Assembly: GCF_014773395.1 (NCBI RefSeq)
Contig: NZ_JACXAF010000009.1
Coordinates: 62,001 to 126,000, forward strand
Direction of reading: 5' to 3'
Length of the DNA: 64,000 nt
Source: Neiella litorisoli
GTDB taxonomy: Bacteria; Pseudomonadota; Gammaproteobacteria; Enterobacterales; Neiellaceae
This document shows, piece by piece, positions 48,729 to 55,926 of the stretch. Each line of letters opens with the position of its first letter. Position 1 is the stretch's first letter. The position numbers were made by a program, and so were the translations under genes. The notes under the pieces were generated by a model, which saw only the letters and a program-made list of their open reading frames with translations, was not told where the DNA came from and searched no databases.

Positions 48729-49034
48729 ATGAACATTCGTATTAGCGTTATCGCACCACGTAACAGCAACGACTATGAGCAATACAAGTTTGAAGAAGAA
48801 GCACAGGTCTATTCAAATCACACGAATATCCCGCTTCATACCATTCAACAAGCGCTCAAAGGCCAAATCATCGATCCGATCATTGGTAATTTTCCACATG
48901 TTGCAGGGCGTGATGCGCCTTCGCTCGAACACGAGCATGGAAAGGGTCGCCCAGTGCGAATATTCAAGGTCGGGCTGACGAATGATGAGGACAATACCGG
49001 CATCGATGTCTCGGAAATTCTTAACAAGTTGTAG
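48729..49034 (+). CDS. Hypothetical protein, 101 aa
   Basis: I use ATG 48729; an upstream frame overlaps the 48-residue gene. The protein is soluble and contains Y-E-Q-Y-K-F-E-E-E-A near 20. No family recognised. Confidence 0.5.
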   Translation: MNIRISVIAPRNSNDYEQYKFEEEAQVYSNHTNIPLHTIQQALKGQIIDPIIGNFPHVAGRDAPSLEHEHGKGRPVRIFKVGLTNDEDNTGIDVSEILNKL

Positions 49035-49120
49035 GCGTTAATCAGCGTCTGGATGGGCATGCTGGTGTGGAAATAACTAGTACAGCTATCACTGGCTTAG
49101 ATAGAGAGCGGAGATTAATT

Positions 49121-49336
49121 ATGAAGTGTGCAGTAATTGAATACGCATCAGGCAAAAAGTCGATGTTCCGACACCCTGACGGTGTTGCTTCGGTTTCGGT
49201 TGGCTATGAAGGTCGAGAATTTCTCGCAAAAGTGGTTTGTGGTGATGGCTCAGTAAAGAGGTTCCATAGAATCAATACGGCGTATATCGACGACGATTTG
49301 GAAACAGTATGCCGCCATGCTGGTATCCCTCTTTAG
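49121..49336 (+). CDS. Hypothetical protein, 71 aa
   Basis: The ATG at 49121 has CGGAG upstream. The chain is beta-rich, K-S-M-F-R-H-P-D-G-V near 16. No family recognised. Confidence 0.5.
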   Translation: MKCAVIEYASGKKSMFRHPDGVASVSVGYEGREFLAKVVCGDGSVKRFHRINTAYIDDDLETVCRHAGIPL

Positions 49337-49437
49337 CAAACCGAGCTAGGAGACGCCACCTCATTGTTTTTGCAGATGGTGGTACCGACCTATGCAATTA
49401 GGGGAACAACTATGCCAAACTACGCGTTCGGTTTGCA

Positions 49438-50004
49438 TTGACGTTCTCAACCCTAGTGACTATGCGTGTACGTGAAATCATTTGTGCCTCAAGTGGCAGC
49501 TATTACTCCAATCCGTTGAGCGAAGCAGAGATAACGAACTATCGTGAGCGATTAACTCATCTCTCAAGAGAAAAGTCGCAGCTTTACGGACCACTGATCG
49601 CGCTGGTTGGTGCAGCTCTGGGCCTTGCGTGCTTTCCTCTGTACCTACTGTTGACTGGGCAATCGCTGGTGGGTGAATCGACTCTCGTTCAGCGATTGTG
49701 CATTTGCGTCTGTTTGATGCCTATTGCTGTTGGTATTAGTTCGCATAAGGCAAACATAAGAAGCTTTATGATGAAAAGGGCGGGATTGTCGCTAACGGTC
49801 GCTGGCGTTGATGTCATCTGTCTCCGAAACGTCACCCAGTCAATTGCGCAACTAAAGCCAACTGAATTCCCTTCGGCGTGGCACAACATACCGTATGCTA
49901 AAAATTTTCTATCCGGACTGAAAGGCCGTAGTCCTCTGGCTTTTGAGGTGCGCTGGTTAGAGTATGCGATGCGCAGTCGCAATTTACTCCCAAACGGTGG
50001 CTAG
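49438..50004 (+). CDS. Membrane protein, up to 188 aa, start uncertain
   Basis: Two hydrophobic helices lie at about 50-73 and 84-100. The frame opens at a TTG at 49438; an ATG at 49462 is an alternative, and neither has a good ribosome binding site. An eight-residue frame with GGGGAA ends at 49440 (ATG at 49412) and overlaps the TTG, so the gene may be coupled to that leader peptide. No family recognised. Confidence 0.5.
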   Translation: MTFSTLVTMRVREIICASSGSYYSNPLSEAEITNYRERLTHLSREKSQLYGPLIALVGAALGLACFPLYLLLTGQSLVGESTLVQRLCICVCLMPIAVGISSHKANIRSFMMKRAGLSLTVAGVDVICLRNVTQSIAQLKPTEFPSAWHNIPYAKNFLSGLKGRSPLAFEVRWLEYAMRSRNLLPNGG

Positions 50005-50030
50005 TCGGACATAGCTCATGGCTTCGCCGG

Positions 50031-50058
50031 TTGCCCGGTAACCCATGTTTGTTACGTT
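50031..50058 (+). promoter_or_regulatory. Promoter-like box before the 50090 gene
   Basis: TTGCCC (50031), 16 bp, TACGTT (50053-50058); start codon 31 bp further. Confidence 0.5.
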
Positions 50059-50089
50059 GAACGTGTCTGAACAACAGAGGCATGACAAC

Positions 50090-50347
50090 ATGAATGAACA
50101 CGTCAACTTGTTAGAGCAGAGCGGCAGCGAGCCTAATGCAATCACTATTGATATCAAGTGGGATGAGGATGGCAACGAGGATGAAGGTCGTTATGTGGTC
50201 ACATTAAGTGGCACTCCTGCCGATGAGTTTGCAATCGATGAAGAGGAGTTTGACCGCGATGTTGATGCACATGCATTTGCGGAAGAAGTCTCGGAAACCA
50301 CGGGCATCGCAATCACGTGGGGCTGCGCAAAGCCTGCTTGGGCGTAA
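50090..50347 (+). CDS. Small acidic protein, 85 aa
   Basis: The ATG at 50090 has CAGAGG upstream. The product is very acidic (D-E-D-G-N-E-D-E-G-R and I-D-E-E-E-F-D-R-D-V-D), a composition often seen in DNA mimics or small antitoxins, but that is only a hint. No family recognised. Confidence 0.5.
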   Translation: MNEHVNLLEQSGSEPNAITIDIKWDEDGNEDEGRYVVTLSGTPADEFAIDEEEFDRDVDAHAFAEEVSETTGIAITWGCAKPAWA

Positions 50348-50399
50348 GCACCGTTAAGGCGTTGCCGGCGTCGCTATCGAACCAAGGTATTTAGATCGT

Positions 50400-50603
50400 A
50401 TGGCAAAGAATGGTTGAACCCCGGAGCAAGCACAACTACTCCATGAGTTCACCCATTTAACGGGCTTAGGTCTCGTTGGGGTTGAGGCGTTTGAGCATGG
50501 CGAGCTGAGTTTCGCGGAGCTTTGGCAGATGCAACTCAACAGTTTTCAGGGTGTTGCTGACTCAGTTGATAGTCTCGACACTAAAGCTCAAAAGCTGAAA
50601 TAA
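50400..50603 (+). pseudogene. Small gene with one in-frame TGA
   Basis: The frame M-A-K-N-G-(TGA)-T-P-E-Q-A-Q-L-L-H-E-F runs on for 62 codons after the stop at 50415 and ends in a normal TAA. The part after the stop reads as a well-formed small protein. A single base change (for example TTA to TGA) would explain the stop. It is either a recent pseudogene or has a stop that is bypassed. Confidence 0.6.
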
Positions 50604-50620
50604 AAGGACATAATTCTTGT

Positions 50621-50661
50621 TGTCCCGCCACGCTCTGAGCGGCGCTCTTTGTGGCGGGACA
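50621..50661. terminator. Large hairpin between converging transcripts
   Basis: TGTCCCGCCAC (50621-50631) pairs perfectly with GTGGCGGGACA (50651-50661), with a 19-base loop. It separates the plus-strand accessory genes from the minus-strand transfer genes. Confidence 0.7.
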
Positions 50662-50670
50662 CGTTGGTCG

Positions 50671-51081
50671 TTACTTGGCGAGTGTCAGTTGTTTTAGTTC
50701 GGCTTCTTTATGTTCATCCCACAACTGTCGTGACTGTGCTATCCATTGCTCCTCATCGGCGCAGTCGACTGCTTCAGCAATCATCGGCTTTATTTCTGCT
50801 GCGGTATGCGGAGTTACCGACTCCAATGCTAACAAAAATGGGTACATCTGCTGTGTCGTGGCGTTCTCTCGTAGTGAGTCAATCGTAATTGGCTCACGGC
50901 AATGCTTGGCCCTTAGTTCGGCGACAAACATCAAGTTATCGGCACATAAAGGACAATTGTGGGCAACAGATTCCATAAACAGGTTCACCTGATTGCCGTT
51001 GTTCGACATATCTGGTGCTTCGAGTGCAAGACTCGACATGCTCACTGTTGCCATGGCGACTGCTAAAAATGCTCGATACAT
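50671..51081 (-). CDS. Periplasmic protein, 136 aa
   Basis: A signal peptide (residues 1-20, ending S-L-A-L) precedes a helical domain with a C-P-L-C pair and two more cysteines, suggesting disulfide bonds. The start at 51081 has AGAGG upstream. It is the last gene of the minus-strand transfer run. No family recognised. Confidence 0.6.
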   Translation of the reverse strand: MYRAFLAVAMATVSMSSLALEAPDMSNNGNQVNLFMESVAHNCPLCADNLMFVAELRAKHCREPITIDSLRENATTQQMYPFLLALESVTPHTAAEIKPMIAEAVDCADEEQWIAQSRQLWDEHKEAELKQLTLAK

Positions 51082-51100
51082 GGTACATCCTCTTCTGATA

Positions 51101-51586
51101 TCAATAGATTAACGCGACGCGACGATTTGACTGTCTTGCTGCGGGGGTGTCTTCATGGGCGCGCGGATAATGATAGGCTCTGCCGATGACCACCAATTGA
51201 GATGGTTTGACCCCATTGTCGATGAGGTACCGACCAACACGCTGCGCTCGGCGCTCACCCAATCCCAAGTTGTAGTATTCAGTACCTTCGTCATCAGTAT
51301 GTCCTTCGACGACAAGGGAGGTATCGGGGTGTTGCTTAAGGTAAGCTGCATGCGCTCGCAATATCGACAGATACTCCGGGCGTAGCTGAGAGCTATCAAA
51401 ATCAAACAGCACAATGTGCGTTCGGCGCTCTTTGGTCTGTTGTTCCAGGAGCAATCGTGTTGCCACCTGCGCATCGGTTTCGACCACTACATCTGTGGTG
51501 TCATGATCTTGCACGGTGGAGGGCGCTTCTGTGGTGCTGCAGCCGACCACTACAAGAGCCGTTATGGGTATGAGTAGATGTTTCAT
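51101..51586 (-). CDS. OmpA-family (Pal-like) lipoprotein, 161 aa
   Basis: The lipobox V-V-G-C ends at Cys16. The C-terminal half is an OmpA/MotB domain: F-D-F-D-S-S-Q-L-R, V-E-G-H-T-D-D-E-G-T-E-Y-Y-N, L-G-E-R-R-A-Q-R-V, and S-N-R-R-V. It should be an outer-membrane lipoprotein that binds peptidoglycan. In the transfer region it may anchor or stabilise the transfer apparatus (inference). Confidence 0.88.
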   Translation of the reverse strand: MKHLLIPITALVVVGCSTTEAPSTVQDHDTTDVVVETDAQVATRLLLEQQTKERRTHIVLFDFDSSQLRPEYLSILRAHAAYLKQHPDTSLVVEGHTDDEGTEYYNLGLGERRAQRVGRYLIDNGVKPSQLVVIGRAYHYPRAHEDTPAARQSNRRVALIY

Positions 51587-51601
51587 TTCGGCTCCTCCGT
51601 T

Positions 51602-52624
51602 TTAGTGGATGGTAGGCACGGAGCTCGCTGCTTGTGCTGCCATTTCTGTGGTCATGCCTCGGATCAATGCGCGACCAGCCATTTCCATTGAGGTTTCGAA
51701 CAGGCCTGATAGCTTCATCCGCTTGCGGTTGTACTGACGCATCTCAATGGTTTCAACGCCATAATCCGACGCGAGTCGGGCTTCGACATCAACAATAGAG
51801 CCAATGGTATCGACCAACCCTAATTCTTTGGCTGTTTTGCCCGGCCAGAACAATGAGGAATAGACCGTGTCTCGGTCTTCGATCTTGTCGCCGCGAGAAG
51901 CATCGACCGCATCAATGAAGATGTTGTACAGCGGCAGCATCATTTCGCGGGTCACGATTTCCTTTTCTTCGGTATCGTAGGGCAGGTACGGATCGAGAAT
52001 CGTCTTGTATTGGCCCATGCCGAGAATACGCTTCTCAACACCGACTTTTTCCAGCGCCTCATTAAAGCCCCACGCATCCATACGGACGCCAATTGAGCCG
52101 ACAATGCTGGTGGTGTTGGCATAGATTTCATCTGCGGCCGATGCCATCCAGTAACAGGCGCTGGCACAAGCATCACCAATGCTAACAATCACTGGCTTGC
52201 GTTCTTCGATTGGGATAGCGCGGTATTCCATGAGTCGGTTATAGACAATTTCGGCATGAGTTGGACTGCCACCGCCGGAATTGGCTGCGACCACAATCGC
52301 CCGAGCATGTTCGTCGCCAATCGCCTGATCTAAGGCTTTGACGATCAGTTGACCATCACCGGTAGGCGTACCCTCCATGATGGCGCCTTTGACTTCAATG
52401 AGTGCCACATGGTCGGTATCTGAACTTTCCAGCAAGGCGCCGATTGATGAGTTGAAAACTGCAGTAATGATGATCACACCAAAGAACAAGGTTTTGGTGT
52501 TGCTCTGCACGATTTTTGCCCGAGCAAGACGACGCAACGTTTGTACGAGTGCTTCGTCGCTGGTTTCGGCGGCTGCTCCTTTGCTTCCGGGTAGCAGGGC
52601 TCTGAGACGGCTGATAATAGACAT
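51602..52624 (-). CDS. S49-family (SppA/SohB-like) membrane peptidase, 340 aa
   Basis: The start at 52624 has TAAGGA upstream. A membrane helix lies at about 45-65, followed by V-A-L-I-E-V-K-G-A-I, then N-S-G-G-G-S, G-D-A-C-A-S-A-C-Y-W-M-A-S (catalytic Ser region), G-S-I-G-V-R and G-Q-Y-K-T (candidate catalytic Lys). This is the one-domain S49 type. S49 peptidases cleave signal peptides or membrane-protein remnants. In a transfer operon it may process or clear transfer proteins (inference). Confidence 0.86.
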   Translation of the reverse strand: MSIISRLRALLPGSKGAAAETSDEALVQTLRRLARAKIVQSNTKTLFFGVIIITAVFNSSIGALLESSDTDHVALIEVKGAIMEGTPTGDGQLIVKALDQAIGDEHARAIVVAANSGGGSPTHAEIVYNRLMEYRAIPIEERKPVIVSIGDACASACYWMASAADEIYANTTSIVGSIGVRMDAWGFNEALEKVGVEKRILGMGQYKTILDPYLPYDTEEKEIVTREMMLPLYNIFIDAVDASRGDKIEDRDTVYSSLFWPGKTAKELGLVDTIGSIVDVEARLASDYGVETIEMRQYNRKRMKLSGLFETSMEMAGRALIRGMTTEMAAQAASSVPTIH

Positions 52625-52632
52625 GTTCATCC

Positions 52633-53298
52633 TTAAAAACTTTTTTGGAAGTTGGACCACAATTGGCCAATCACCAAACCCATACCAATCAGCAGAGCTG
52701 GAGCATAGAGAGTGGCAAGCTTAACGGTGACCGCAGGCAAAATGACGTACAACGTTGCGAGAAGTGCCAGTGCCACCCAAATCCGGCTCCAGATCTGGTA
52801 CCGGTTGGTCGACACATGGCCAAAGGTGTAGCGCTTGATATGCCATTGGTAATAGCCATCGACCATAAAGCCGATGATTAAAGGTGCCATCAGTAGCAGC
52901 CAATACAGCAAAACGCTGGCCCGAAAACACACTTGATAAAACAGAATTTGAGAGTTGTGGGCGACGTTGTAGACAATCCCCGAGTACTTGCTGGTGGCAT
53001 GCGAAAGGCTGTCACTGGACTCATCAGGAATTAACGTGCGCTCAATGGCGTTTTTGACGCCGCTATCGACCATCAAGAACTGGTACCACTCACCAGCTCG
53101 ATAGGTGATCTTGTGCCAGTTGGACGAGGGCACCACATGACCCAAGTAACTGACCTCTGATTCAACGTAATGCTGAACTTTGGCAGGCTTACAGAAGAAG
53201 AACAGCCAGCCCAATATGGCACAGCAACCCACCAGCATCAGCGTGTGGACTAAGGTGACATGTTGCCCTGGTTCGTTACTTACATCTGTCTCTGCCAT
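52633..53298 (-). CDS. DUF4400-like membrane protein (TraJ-type of SXT/IncC elements), 221 aa
   Basis: Four hydrophobic helices (about 17-36, 128-148, 175-190 and 196-212) frame a long periplasmic loop. P-L-I-I-G-F-M-V-D-G-Y-Y-Q-W-H-I-K-R is typical of DUF4400. In SXT/R391 and IncC elements a DUF4400 protein is encoded just after traD, as here with one gene between. Function unknown. Confidence 0.7.
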   Translation of the reverse strand: MAETDVSNEPGQHVTLVHTLMLVGCCAILGWLFFFCKPAKVQHYVESEVSYLGHVVPSSNWHKITYRAGEWYQFLMVDSGVKNAIERTLIPDESSDSLSHATSKYSGIVYNVAHNSQILFYQVCFRASVLLYWLLLMAPLIIGFMVDGYYQWHIKRYTFGHVSTNRYQIWSRIWVALALLATLYVILPAVTVKLATLYAPALLIGMGLVIGQLWSNFQKSF

Positions 53299-53309
53299 TG
53301 CTTCTATCC

Positions 53310-53918
53310 TTAGTCGTCAAACGAGAGTACGGCTGATTTACCGATCTGAGGGAAGTTAAAGAACCGCAATTCTTGGCGCGACATGATGTGATGCGAGAGC
53401 ATCATGCAGATGTCACGGAACATGAGGTCTTGAACGTCTTGGCTCAGGCCAACGTATCGATACTGAATCGATAAGCCCTTGTCTTTAAATTGCGACGCGA
53501 ACTCCGGCAAGGTCATGCACAGGCAGTCCCATTGTTCGATCTCCGGTCCTAAATCCGAATTGAAACGTTTGTCGGTGCGCTCGACGTAGACTTCCCACTC
53601 CAAAATCTTGGGCAGTTGGTAGAGCACGGCACGCAGCAGCGTCTTATAGCGCTCACCAATGGATGTATGGTGAGGCACCTCCTGCCATGCAATCACCGCT
53701 TGTGACACCACATATTCAAACATGCTGGTGTCTTCCGAGCATTGCGGTGCAGGTAGCTTGCTGCCAAGAAACGACAGGAGTCGCTCAAAGACATCAGTGA
53801 CTTGTTTCATGTCCTCGCACATCACTTGATAGTGCCGGTGCATGGTGGCGGATAACGCTTCTCGTACGTCGCTCTGCCTGGCTTGTTGATTGGTCATCTG
53901 ACCGGTTTGTGTATCCAT
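53310..53918 (-). CDS. Hypothetical transfer-region protein, 202 aa
   Basis: The start at 53918 has AGGAAT upstream, 28 bp after traD. The protein is soluble and helical, without signal peptide. It lies between traD and the DUF4400 gene in the same direction, so a part in transfer is likely. No family recognised. Confidence 0.6.
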   Translation of the reverse strand: MDTQTGQMTNQQARQSDVREALSATMHRHYQVMCEDMKQVTDVFERLLSFLGSKLPAPQCSEDTSMFEYVVSQAVIAWQEVPHHTSIGERYKTLLRAVLYQLPKILEWEVYVERTDKRFNSDLGPEIEQWDCLCMTLPEFASQFKDKGLSIQYRYVGLSQDVQDLMFRDICMMLSHHIMSRQELRFFNFPQIGKSAVLSFDD

Positions 53919-53946
53919 GTGGTATTCCTAATCTCAAATTCTGTTA

Positions 53947-55926
53947 TCAGTGCAATATGAATGGGATCCGTCCCTTCAAGCGTCTGCCGTCCGCAAGACG
54001 CGCCACGTATTGTAAGTTAGGGAGCATTCCTAATAAAACTTTAGGAAAAGCAGGCATCTGCATTCTGTTAAGTCGCTCAGAGTAACCGCCACTGAAAGCC
54101 CCTATGTCGTTCGCGGTACTGGAGCCATGGGACACGGTAATTTGCTGATTTAACACTTGCGCCTCGCCAAAGTTGTCAGAGACATATTGTTGGGTGCGAT
54201 CGTCATTCACCCGCATACTGAAGAAGTTGTTGCACAAACCAAGGAACCGCTGCGCTGTTGCCGGCGAGGTCTTGGCTTCTAAATCTGGAATTGTTTGGGT
54301 CGCCAGAAACATCTGAAACGCTGCTGCACGTCCTTGTGCTAGCATGTTGATCAACCCTTCATTGCCCGAGACGGCTGCATGCACCTCATCCACGAAGATG
54401 CTTACATGGCGGCCGCCATTGGCTGCATAGTTATAACGGTCACCTGCGACGGCGTTTAGATCGGCTAGGAACAATTTACAGAGGTAACCGGCTGTTACAG
54501 GATCGCTTAGGGAGTCGAGTGACATGTAAATCACCCCACCGTTCTGTGCAACCGATTTCAAATCGATGATCGGCGGTCTGTCAGAGTGGCCAAGGTCATC
54601 CACTGGTGAAATGAGTTCATCCAATGGGGAAGCTGTGAGCGCCGTAAAGAGTGGCAGCAAGGATGCGGTCATGCGCTGGTAGTGCGATGGGTCGCGTTCG
54701 GCTAAATCAATAGCACCTTCCACTTCTTTAGAGGGGTGCATCGCCGCAACACTTGAGCGATAGAAACCAATGAGCCGCTCTAAGTAATGGTCACCCTCGG
54801 TAATGGTGTCACGCCATGAATCCCGCAACTCATTATCAAAGTGCACTTCCAACGCCTTCTGGCACAGCTCATTCTTGCCGACGGTCAGTGCTCTGTGAAT
54901 GCCGGTAATTTGTGGGCGCTGACCAATAAACAGCATCGCCTCGACGATTTGTTCGATAACCTGCCAACCGTATGCTTTAAATGGGTCGTTGTCGCCATCT
55001 TTGGTGGCTTGGAGGTTGCTGAGTCGCGCCGCAATCTCGGTGTTGCGGTTAAAGTTGCGCAGCGGATCAATTCGAACCGACTGGGATGGCTCGGACGGGT
55101 CAAAATAGTAAAACTTGTGCAATTCGCCCCGAGCGGCCATTTCAGCTTGAATCGCCTTGCGCCAATCTTTGTCTTTCTTAGGGTCCAAGATCACCAACGT
55201 GTGGCCGTCCAGATGCAACATTCCCAATGACAGCAATTTCATCAAGGTTGTTTTGCCGGTACCAACGTTGCCGGCAATGAATGTGTGGCCGCAGAAGCTG
55301 CTCGCCAGCTGGAAGAGTTGTTTCTCTTGGCCAAGCCCATGGATCCACGGACGACCGCACAGCTTGAGCGTTTCTTCGCGCCAACGCTTTTCAAACGGAC
55401 GTAACGCAAAGGGCAATTGAATCTCGGTGTAGTCGGTGGTCATGGATGTGACTTGATAGGCTCGGTTGGCATGCTCAGTGCCCCAGGGAAATCCATCACC
55501 GATGTAAACTTGTCGCTCGGATTGTTGCTCGGCCAACTTACTCAGTTTGCGCTCCAATCTGCGCTGTCTGTGATCGCTTGGTTCGTTGTGCATTTGCGCA
55601 TCTAATTCGCGCATTGTTGTTCCGCGACGCGCATTCTCGACGGCGTTGTTTAACTGACGAAGAGCTGACAACGGAATCGTTGTGACTTTGTTACGAAAGA
55701 GTTTTATCTGCTGCGATATGAGAGGCCACACTTGATAGATTCGTGCAAAGCCCATCGCTGTCATAAAGATAAAGACGTAGTAGTGCACGCCACCTTCTTT
55801 CAAGCTGGCAAACCCACCACTGCTTAATACCATACCTGCGCCGATTAACCAGACATACGCCGCTCGCATCTCCAGCGGCGGACGGAATAGATTTTCTTGG
55901 TAAACCGGATCCGATTTACTGGTCAT
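53947..55926 (-). CDS. traD: Type IV coupling protein TraD, 659 aa
   Basis: Two membrane helices at about 22-40 and 48-65 precede the ATPase. Walker A is G-N-V-G-T-G-K-T-T at 219-227, and V-S-I-F-V-D-E-V-H near 500 is Walker B. V-I-L-D-P-K-K-D-K-D-W is typical of the TraD/TraG group of SXT-type elements. The coupling protein brings the relaxosome to the secretion channel. The start has AGGAGG upstream and overlaps the relaxase gene by 11 bases. Confidence 0.92.
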   Translation of the reverse strand: MTSKSDPVYQENLFRPPLEMRAAYVWLIGAGMVLSSGGFASLKEGGVHYYVFIFMTAMGFARIYQVWPLISQQIKLFRNKVTTIPLSALRQLNNAVENARRGTTMRELDAQMHNEPSDHRQRRLERKLSKLAEQQSERQVYIGDGFPWGTEHANRAYQVTSMTTDYTEIQLPFALRPFEKRWREETLKLCGRPWIHGLGQEKQLFQLASSFCGHTFIAGNVGTGKTTLMKLLSLGMLHLDGHTLVILDPKKDKDWRKAIQAEMAARGELHKFYYFDPSEPSQSVRIDPLRNFNRNTEIAARLSNLQATKDGDNDPFKAYGWQVIEQIVEAMLFIGQRPQITGIHRALTVGKNELCQKALEVHFDNELRDSWRDTITEGDHYLERLIGFYRSSVAAMHPSKEVEGAIDLAERDPSHYQRMTASLLPLFTALTASPLDELISPVDDLGHSDRPPIIDLKSVAQNGGVIYMSLDSLSDPVTAGYLCKLFLADLNAVAGDRYNYAANGGRHVSIFVDEVHAAVSGNEGLINMLAQGRAAAFQMFLATQTIPDLEAKTSPATAQRFLGLCNNFFSMRVNDDRTQQYVSDNFGEAQVLNQQITVSHGSSTANDIGAFSGGYSERLNRMQMPAFPKVLLGMLPNLQYVARLADGRRLKGRIPFILH

